A DNA stretch of 64,000 nt from Alisma plantago-aquatica (lineage: Eukaryota > Streptophyta > Magnoliopsida > Alismatales > Alismataceae), in the NCBI GenBank assembly GCA_963693085.1, contig OY856410.1:887062335-887126334 (forward strand), written 5' to 3'. Both the position numbers and the translations under genes were made by a program. The notes under the pieces were generated by a model. The model searched no databases, had not been told where the DNA came from, and was given only the letters and a program-made list of their open reading frames with translations. Of this stretch, positions 56,604 through 64,000 are shown one piece after another (the first letter of the stretch is position 1; every line of letters starts with the position of its first letter).

Positions 56604-57852
56604 ATGGCTTTATCTGAGCCTCCTCGCTCTCTGTGTGTCACCACGGTGAAACTTGATGGCGGCTCCAACTATCATATGTGTTCGGCGTCCTTCGTTCTGT
56701 ATATCAAAGCCCAAGGCCGGTATCACCATCTTACTGCTGAGCCTCCTGTTGTTCCTACTGCTGATGCGGATGAAAACCAAACAAAGCTATGCACAATGGT
56801 CCAAGGACGACTCTGGAGTTATGTCGTGGCTCCTCAACAGCACTGAACCAAGGATTAGCCAATCTCTACTCTATCTTCATGATGCTAAGGCCATGTGGGA
56901 TCAACTCTCCCATGTCTACTCTCATTAGGAGAATCCCAAGCGAGTTTTTGAAATTTTCAAAAACTTGGCCAAGAAGGAGTTCTCCCCTGACACCTATATT
57001 GACGACTTCTACAATCAGTGCTCAGCTCTGTGGAATGAGTTCAAACTCTACCACCCCTTAACGACAAACATCAAAGTAGCCCAGAAACAGCGCAACGAAC
57101 TTCAGCTTGTTCAGTTTTTGGATGCTCTTCCTCCATCCTTCTCTGGTGTGGTCGACCAGATTATATCTAGTGATCCGCTGCCTACCCTCAGAGATGTCCT
57201 AAAAAGAGTCCAATGACTACCATCCATGACTCCTGCTCCTGCAATTGAGCATCCGGCTCTCATTGCTCGCTCTGCTAATTCTGGCCGTGGTCGTGGTCGC
57301 GGCCATGGCCGTGGAGATCGACCTCCTCCCTCGGGTGGTCGTGGCTCATCTACTCCTGGACGTGGTGCACCTCCCAACCCTCGCTACTGCAACTGGTATG
57401 GTCGGGACAATCATACTGAAGATCGATGTTGGAATAAGCATGGCAAACCCGCTTGGGCTAACCAGGCTTCTACAGATTCTACTGCTAACACTACCTCTGA
57501 CACACCTGCTGCTCCGGCAAACGCAGACTGGCTTCGTTCTGAATTTGAGAAGATGTTCCAGGAGCGTATCACACAGCTACCCTCCTCTACAACGAGACCA
57601 TCTGCTATGCTTGCATCTCCAACTACTGGTAACAATAAATGGTGTATTGATTCGGGTGCATCTACTCATATGGTCGGTGACATTCGCCTATTTTCTGCTC
57701 TCAATAAAACTGCTACTATCCCGTCTGTTATTGTTGCAAATGGTTCCAAAACTACAGTTCATGGCACTGGCACAATTCCTCTTTCACCAAAGCTACTAAA
57801 TTTTGTTTTATATATCCCACAGTTTCCTGTTAATCTTTTATCTATAAGATGA
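56604..57852 (+). pseudogene. gag-pol: Ale-like Gag and protease
   Basis: Likely start MALSEPP at 56604. KLDGGSNYHMCSASFVLYI is the capsid entry; a frameshift near 56786 leads to QWSKDDSGVMSWLLNS. The frame then runs to 57852 with only two stops, TAG at 56926 (from CAG) and TGA at 57214 (from CGA), both C to T. Seen further: FYNQCSALWNEFK, QFLDALPPSFSGVVDQI, an RG-rich segment, the zinc knuckle CNWYGRDNHTEDRC (second Cys is Tyr) and the protease active site IDSGASTHM at about 57645, intact. Confidence 0.85.
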
Positions 57853-58750
57853 TAAAACAGCTCAAGTGCTCTATTAAATTTGATCCTTCTGGCAGTGTTT
57901 TGAAGGATCTCCGCACGAAGACGAGGATTGGTTCGGGCCGTGAAGGACCAGACGGGTTGTATTATCTGGATGGACCTCCTACTGCATCTGCTCTGCTATC
58001 TACTTCAGTAACTGGACTACATTGGAATTTTAGACTGGGTCACCCATCAGCTGCCAAATTAAAACATTTATTTCCTGCTTTACTGAGAACAGTTTTACTT
58101 GTGAAACTTGTGTATTGGGCAAACAAACTCGTTCTATTTTTCCTGCTAAGAAGGTTATTGCTTCTAAAGAAATTTTTGACATAGTTCATGCTGATATTTG
58201 GGGTCCTTGTTCCGTATCGAGTCACTCAGGTGTGAAATATTTTATGACTTTCATTGATGACTACTCTCGCACCACATGGTTGTTTTTGCTTAAGGGTCGG
58301 GATACTGTGATGGAAACTATTCGTACTTTCTTTGCTGAAATTCACACCAGTTTAACAGGCCTATTAAAAAAATTTGTACTGATAATGCACTTGAGTTCAT
58401 GCAAAAATTGGTTACCTCCTTCTGTGCTGCTCGTGGGACCATACATCAGACTACTTGTCCTTACACTCCTCAGCAAAATGGTGTCGTTGAGCGAAAAAAC
58501 CGCCACTTACTCGAGGTTGCTCACACTCTTCTCATACACTACAAAGTACCCCATCACTTCTGGCCTGAAGTTGTCTCTACGGCTTGCTATCTTATAAATC
58601 ACATGCCTTCCTCGGTTTTGCAAAATAAGGTTCCTTATGCCATTTTATTTCCTGATAAACATTTATTCTCTCTTACTCCTCGCATTTTTGGGAGTACTTG
58701 CTTTGTAACCTTCGCCCTAGCCTCACAAAACTTGATGCTCGCTCGACCAA
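57849..58750 (+). pseudogene. pol: Ale-like integrase
   Basis: Pre-integrase block GLHWNFRLGHPSAAKLKHLF near 58010-58070, then in other frames the zinc CETCVLGKQT-type region near 58098, HADIWGPCSVSSHSG and FIDDYSRTTWLFLLKGRD near 58185-58300, TDNALEF near 58380, PYTPQQNGVVERKNRHLLE near 58458-58515, and HFWPEVVSTACYLINHMPSS. All three DDE contexts are readable; frameshifts near 58075, 58350 and 58690 break the frame. Confidence 0.83.
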
Positions 58751-60350
58751 GTGTGTTTTCCTGGGGTATTCCCGTACACAAAAAGGCTACCGCTGCTTTG
58801 ATCATGTTCAAAAACATTGGTTTGCTAGTGCGGATGTGACTTTCTTTGAGCATATGCCTTACTACCCTACTGATGGAGAAAAACTGTCTGCTGATATTAT
58901 GGCCAACACACCTTTACCGGCTATTGAGTTACCTACTCCTGATGTGCCTACGGAACGCCCTTTGCAAGTCTACAGACGCAGGTCAAAGAGAAATACTACT
59001 TCTGAGGCCCCGGTCGAACCAACTCCTTCGTCTATGAATGATCCACCACCCAATGAGGTATTTTCTGACCTAGACCTTCTTATCAGTATTCGGAAAGGTG
59101 TTCGTTCCTGTACTCAACATCCAATCAGTAATTTATGTTCCTCTGACAATCTATGTGATAGTTTTGCATGCTTCACTTCTGTTTTGTCTGTTGTGACTAT
59201 CCCAAAATCAGCAGAAGAGGCCCTTTGTATTCATGCATGGAAACATGCTATGGAGCAAGAAATGCATGCACTCTGCGATCGTCAGACATGGGATCTAGTC
59301 GATCGTCCCTCTTCTTGCCCTACCGTGGGCTATCGTTGGATATTTACTATCAAATATCAACCGAATGGCACTATTGAACGCCTGAAAGCCAGATTAGTTG
59401 CAAAAGGTTACACACAAACATATGGTGTTGATTACTTTGAGACTTTCTCTCGAGTTGCACGCTTAAATTCTGTTCGCATTTTGATATCTATTGCTGTGAA
59501 TAAAGACTGGCCTCTGTTTCAACTCGATGTCAAAAACGCCTTTTTATATGGAGATCTACAGGAGGAGGTATACATGGAGCAACCTCCGGGATTTGTTGCT
59601 CAGGGGGAGTCTGCCTTCAAAATATGTAAACTCAAAAAGGCTATCTATGGTCTTAAACAGAGCACGCGTGCGTGGTTTGATAAACTCAGCCAGATCATAA
59701 TTACCTTTGGCTTTCGACGATCACAATCCGATCATTCTGTATTTATTCGTAAGACAGCAGCAGGACTTGTTATCCTTATTGTGTATGTTGATGACATTGT
59801 CTTATCTGGCAGCGATAATGAGGGTATACATGCAACCAAAAATTATTTAGCACAACACTTCATCACCAAGGACCTTGGCAAACTACGATACTTTTTAGGC
59901 ATTGAGGTTGCTAGATCATCTGCAGGACTCTGTCTTTCACAGAGAAAATATGTTCTTGACATGTTACAGGAAACAGGCATGCTGGGCTGCAAGCCAGCCA
60001 ACACTCCTTTAGATCCTAATATGGATTGGGACGATGACAACTCCCCTCCTTATGATGATCGCCACCAGTTTCAGATCCTGGTGGGCAAGCTTATCTACCT
60101 GACGGTCACTAGGGTTGATCTGGCAGCTGCTGTAGGATTCATAAGCCGGTATCTTGATAAACCCCGACAGTGCCACTGGGATGCTATTTGTCACATCTTA
60201 CGAGATCTCAAAAGCTCGCCAGGGAAAGGTCTTTTGTATAAAAAGCATGGCCATTGCAATTTATCTGGATTCTCAGATTCTGACTATGCAGGAAGTCGAT
60301 CTGACCGGAAATCTACTTCTGGATATTGTACTTTGTGGGAGGAAATCTAG
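58698..60350 (+). pseudogene. pol: Ale-like RT with RNase H start, 550 codons open
   Basis: Longest open frame in the window. It starts in the integrase C-terminus (TKCVFLGYSRTQKGYRCFD), passes a variable linker, then RT: WDLVDRPSSCPTVGYRWIF near residue 195, FQLDVKNAFLYGD at about 274, YGLKQSTRAWFD, and the intact catalytic box YVDDIVLSG at about 362; then the connection LVGKLIYLTVTRVD and the RNase H start SDSDYAGSRSDRKSTSGYC near 526. A missing T near 60334 ends the frame early. Whether it could be translated alone is doubtful: the first ATG lies inside integrase. Confidence 0.87.
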
Positions 60351-60743
60351 TCACCTGGCGAAGCAAAAAGCAGACTGTGGTTGCTAGATCTAGTGCTGAA
60401 GCAGAATACAGAGCCATGGCTCATACTGCATGTGAACTTCTGTGGGTCTGTGGCCTTCTACATGAGTTTGATATTTACTTATTCCAACCGTATTCCTATG
60501 TTCTGTGACAACAAAGCCTCTATTTTTATTGCGAGCAACCCTACATTTCATGAACGCACAAAGCATATTGAAGTTGATTGCCACATTGTTCGGGAGAAAG
60601 TTCTATCTGGGCACATCTGCACTCCATACATCAGCACTGACAAGCAGCTTGCGGACATCTTCACTAAAATTCTGCCTAAAGCTCGGTTTCAGACTCTGAT
60701 TGACAAGCTAGGCTTGTTTGACATCTACGCTCCATCTTGAGGG
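60326..60743 (+). pseudogene. pol: Ale-like RNase H end
   Basis: Continues the previous frame after one-base indels: NLVTWRSKKQTVVARSSAEA near 60345, EYRAMAHTACELLWV, then IPMFCDNKASIFIASNPTFH near 60490 in a second frame, TKHIEVDCHIV and QLADIFTKILPKARF, ending IYAPS at 60740. The catalytic-type CDN Asp is present. Confidence 0.83.
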
Positions 60744-60747
60744 GGAG

Positions 60748-60908
60748 TATAGATATACTGTGTTGTTTACTTGTGATGCTTTGTTATTCTTGTGATATTA
60801 GTCTCATATTGCTCACTTGTACTTATGTCTCTACTCTCAGTTGCTATATTAGAGACTACCCTGTAACCTATTTTACTCACTGAATAAACAATTCCCTTCC
60901 TATTTAGA
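60748..60908 (+). repeat. 3' LTR (161 bp)
   Basis: Follows the polypurine tract GAGGGGGAG (60739-60747). Same ends as the 5' LTR; five substitutions between them. Confidence 0.87.
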
Positions 60909-60913
60909 TATAT

Positions 60914-61162
60914 AAAAGCATGGTTTAGTCTAACGGATGACTGCCCATCAGTTTATGTTCTCGCTTCCTATCTCCCTCTTACTTGATGGTCAGGGTTTGG
61001 ATCTCTACTCTGACATCATTTTGGATAGCAAAATAGGAGACAATAAGACGATTCAATTAAATCAAACCCTACCCCTACGGAAAGGAGAGGGGACTTATAC
61101 AACTTGGATTCAAACCCTAATGGGTCAAATATACTTGAACCAATTTACACAATAACCCAACA
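60914..61162 (-). mobile_element. Minus-strand copia LTR and primer-site relic
   Basis: On the minus strand, TGTTGGGTTATTGTG starts at 61162 and the LTR-like part runs to 61019; TGATGTCAGAGTAGAGATCC (61018-60999) then resembles a Met-tRNA primer site (expected TGGTATCAGAG). About 85 bp of leader follow before the junction with the inserted element at 60914. Confidence 0.45.
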
Positions 61163-62371
61163 ACAAATAATTGTCAACACCCTTAGTCACTTCTACTTGT
61201 GATGGGTGAGTACCTATCTCAAGAAATAAACCATTATTGGCAAACAATGTGTATTAAATGAACCAAACAACGGGTCAATATAAATCTTATATGGCATCTT
61301 CAAAAGGGTTGAAGTTGTCTCAGAACTTCACAATAATGCATTCCCAATGGTGTACCTTAGTTGATTATGATCAAAATAGTTGATGTATATTCACAACATG
61401 TGATAGTTCTTAATTATTGGATTCAATTCTCATTCAATATGCCATTATCTTATGCGTAATTTATTATGAAACGATAACTATGTTTTGCATGTTCTTTGTA
61501 ACAAAAGTCTTTGACTTCTACGAAAGATTGGTGATTTTTGAGATTTTATAGGCCTTGAATGTTCGACACGGCCTCTCATTTTTACAGTTTTCCCCCTTTT
61601 TCACGATTGATATGATTGTTTTGTGATTTTTACAAATTCTCACTATTTCTCTTCTAAGTCGCTTGCACTTTTTTAAGCACATAAAAGAAACTCCCAATAT
61701 TCAATAAACACCCAGCTTTCCGTCTTCCAAAATTTGATGTTGTTGCATCATCTCTTTCCCCCTTCGTCCCCTTCCTCTTTGATGTTGTGTGTGTCATTGT
61801 ATATGCATCCTCGACTTAATATTCTTCTCTTCAATTAGCAAACTGACAATCCTCCTCTTAATTTTCATATGTTTTTCTAATTGTCGCTTATCAGTAACTA
61901 TCATTACAATGTATGGTCGATATTTCATATTCAATACTCTTGTTCATATGCTTCTCTCAAAGTGTTATATGCATTGTTATTGTTTCATTTTTCTTTAGAG
62001 ATTTTCCTATTTTTTCACTCAATAAGATTACATGTCTAGTGACCTTAATATATGTGTGTGTGTGTGTGTGCTTGTGTGTATACACTCTTTTTTTTTCAAA
62101 ACACATAAAAGGAACTCTTGATATTCACCAAACCCCCAACCCCCACTCTCCCGACAGTCCATGTTGTTGCATCATTTGTTTCCTCTTCGCCCCCTTCTTC
62201 TTTGATGTTGTGTGTCATTGTATCTGCATCCTCGACTTAATAAGCAAAATAGTAATCCTCATTTTAATTTTTCATATGTTTTTCTTATTGCCTCTTATCT
62301 GCGATTACCATTACTACGTATGGTCAACATTTCATTAATCAATATTTTTGTTTCATGTGTTCCTCTCTGTG
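61163..62371. repeat. AT-rich region with a 420-bp direct duplication
   Basis: 61670-61985 and 62090-62370 share ordered blocks: CATAAAAG-AACTC, ATGTTGTTGCATCAT, TTTGATGTTGTGTGT, CATTGTAT-TGCATCCTCGAC, TTTCATATGTTTTTC. A (TG)n run lies at 62053-62070. No gene supported; the ORFs at 61789-62338 are low-complexity. Confidence 0.55.
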
Positions 62372-64000
62372 AATAGAATAAGTCTAAATTATTGAGCAAA
62401 AATAATACAAGTATAGACTCTCCTTATTTAGGATAGGAGTCACTAAACACAGAGTTCACCAATATGGGACAAAAGACAAGACATTAAAGAGAGCATAAAA
62501 TAAATAAATAAAAATAAACATATTAATACCCCCTCAAGCTAGAGCATTGATATCATGCATGCCCAACTTGTCAATCATAGAATCGATTCTTGTCTTTGGC
62601 AGTGATTTTGTAAAGATGACAGCGAGTTGATCCTCAATTTTGATGTATGAAGTGTCTATGCACTTGGATAAAATAGACTCTGATGATGTGACAGTCTACC
62701 TCAATATGTTTGATACGCTCATGGAATGTGGGATTACTTGCAACGAAGGTAGTTTCTTCATCATCACAGTAGATAGGAACGGGGGCAAAATCACAAACTC
62801 AGAATTCCTTCAATAGTCCTTGTACCCACATCAACTCACAAGTGGTATGTGCCACGGCGTTATACTCAACTTCAGCATTGGATCTAGCCACAACAGCTTG
62901 CTTTTTGCTTCTCCAAGTGACAAGGTTACCACCTATAAAGGTGCAATAACCTATAGCAGATTTACAATCTGCCATGTTGCCAATATAGTCCGAGTCGGAG
63001 AAACCAGAAAGCTTGCAGTGCGCCCATTGTTCCTAGATAGAAGACCCTTTCTAGGTGAGCTTTTTAAGTATTTGAGAATTTGGCACACAACATCCCAATG
63101 ACATTGTCGAGGTTTATCAAGATACCTACTGACAAATCCAACAGTTGAAGTGATATCTATTTGTGTAACTGTCAGACAAATGGGTTTCCCCACAAGTCTT
63201 TTATATTGATTGTTGTCAGGGTAAGGAGAAGAATCATCATCCCAATTGATATTGGGATCCAGAGGTGTAGTGACTAAGCTTGGTACCCAACATGCCAGCC
63301 TCCCGTAGTAGATCAAGTACATACTTGCGCTGAGATAGACATACTCCAAACGAAGAATGTGATGCTTCAATTCCCAAAAAAATAGCTCAATTTTCTTAAA
63401 TCTTTAGTAATGAATTGTTGTCTTAAATATTCCTTGGTATCCTGCCCTGATGATCACTCCCAGAAAGGATGATATCATCCACATATACAATCAAAATAAC
63501 AAGTCCCACAATATTTTTTAACAAAAACTAAGTGATTAGAATGCGAGCGTCGAAAGTCGGATATAGCAAGAATCTGAGTAAGTTTATTAAACCACACTCT
63601 TGGGCTTTTTGCTTGAGTTCATAAATTGCTTTCTTAATACAATAGACTTTAGAACACACCCTTGAGTAACAAATTCGGGAGCTTGCTCCATATATACTTC
63701 TTCATGCAGATCACCATATTCGAAAGCATTTTTACATCAAGTTGAAAAGGGGCCAACTTTTATTAACAGCAAAAGAAATAAGAATTTGCACTGAATTAAG
63801 TCAAGCTACAAGCGACAAAGTTTCAAAATAAACCATTCCATAAGTTTGTGTAGCCTTTAGCAATAAAACGAGCTTTGAGGCGATCAACTGTTCCATCAGG
63901 TTGATACTTCACAGTCTAGATCCTACAACAGCTGATTAGAGAAACATGAGCAAGAGCATCAACTAAATCTCAAGTTTGTTGTGTGTAGAGCCTCCATTTC
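62372..64000 (-). mobile_element. Minus-strand Ale-like copia, runs off window
   Basis: 3' LTR 62372-62528 (minus-strand start TATTAATATG after polypurine GAGGGGG; end near CTTATTCTATT), then on the minus strand RNase H and RT. The 5' half lies beyond 64000. Confidence 0.82.
62530..64000 (-). pseudogene. pol: Ale-like RT and RNase H, decayed
   Basis: Reading down from 64000 on the minus strand: EVYMEQAPEF-like text near 63680, the intact box LIVYVDDIILSG near 63500-63465, then the open frame 62951-63370 with TPLDPNINWDDDS, RLVGKPICLTVTQIDI, RYLDKPRQCHWDVVCQILKY and KGLLSRNNG, and later the RNase H AEAEYNA-type and CDDEE-decayed region and KLGMHDINALA near 62575-62535. Frameshifts at about 62950 and 63370. 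Same lineage as 55743-60908 but more decayed. Confidence 0.82.

Larger units (their letters stand above)
55738..60913 (+). mobile_element. Younger Ale-like copia element with TATAT target duplication
   Basis: LTRs of 161 bp (55743-55903, 60748-60908) differ at 5 positions (about 3 percent). TATAT flanks both sides (55738-55742, 60909-60913), although such a simple sequence is weak evidence alone. Primer site, C-rich leader, gag, protease, integrase, RT and RNase H are all present in copia order. At least six frameshifts and two nonsense changes inactivate the polyprotein, yet a 550-codon frame survives across RT. Confidence 0.88.

Overview
This window is plant nuclear DNA, from an angiosperm judging by the transposon families and a spliced trichome-birefringence-like gene; the species cannot be named from the sequence. 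At least 80 percent is nested retrotransposon. Only one host protein gene could be supported: a four-exon, minus-strand fragment of a TBL/PC-esterase gene at 44354-45935. I saw no tRNA, rRNA or CRISPR array.

Layout. (1) 1-6757: Sirevirus-type copia deletion derivative with 5' LTR (cut by the window edge), Met-tRNA primer site, gag zinc-knuckle remnant, its own internal promoter and env-like ORF, polypurine tracts and 3' LTR, but no pol. (2) About 6758-16630: an older Sirevirus with decayed pol and env-like gene; the env-like gene is split by a solo copia LTR (11613-13776, perfect 5-bp target duplication). (3) About 16640-22512, then 24114 onward: Athila-type gypsy pol, with a minus-strand solo Sirevirus LTR (22513-24113) nested in its 3' region. 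(4) 24119-26720: uncertain LTR-like sequence, then a copia RNase H end with part of its LTR. (5) 26720-42736: a second gypsy element (LTR end, tRNA-Asp-type primer site, gag-protease), interrupted by a complete but dead minus-strand copia element (31194-40079). (6) 42737-48641: host DNA with the TBL gene. (7) 48642-54270: Ale-like copia, itself hit by a tRNA-derived SINE-like insert and a 5'-truncated RTE LINE. (8) 55743-60908: a younger Ale-like copia with 161-bp LTRs and a target duplication. (9) 60914-62371: a copia LTR relic and a local duplication. (10) 62372-64000: a minus-strand Ale-like copia running off the end.

The most interesting recurrent signal is regulatory. In every long LTR here, and before the internal env-like ORFs, a cluster of short dyad-symmetric repeats (arms such as TCGGTCGA/TCGACCGA, GAGCCGATCGGCTC, ACTCAACACTTGAGT) lies about 20-500 bp upstream of a TATA box. 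The arm sequences differ between families but the architecture is the same. Palindromic LTR motifs are, from memory, known for Sireviruses; their presence in another copia lineage and at internal promoters is what merits checking. Coordinates of degraded coding regions are approximate to tens of bases; identities, ages and lineage names are by-eye estimates.
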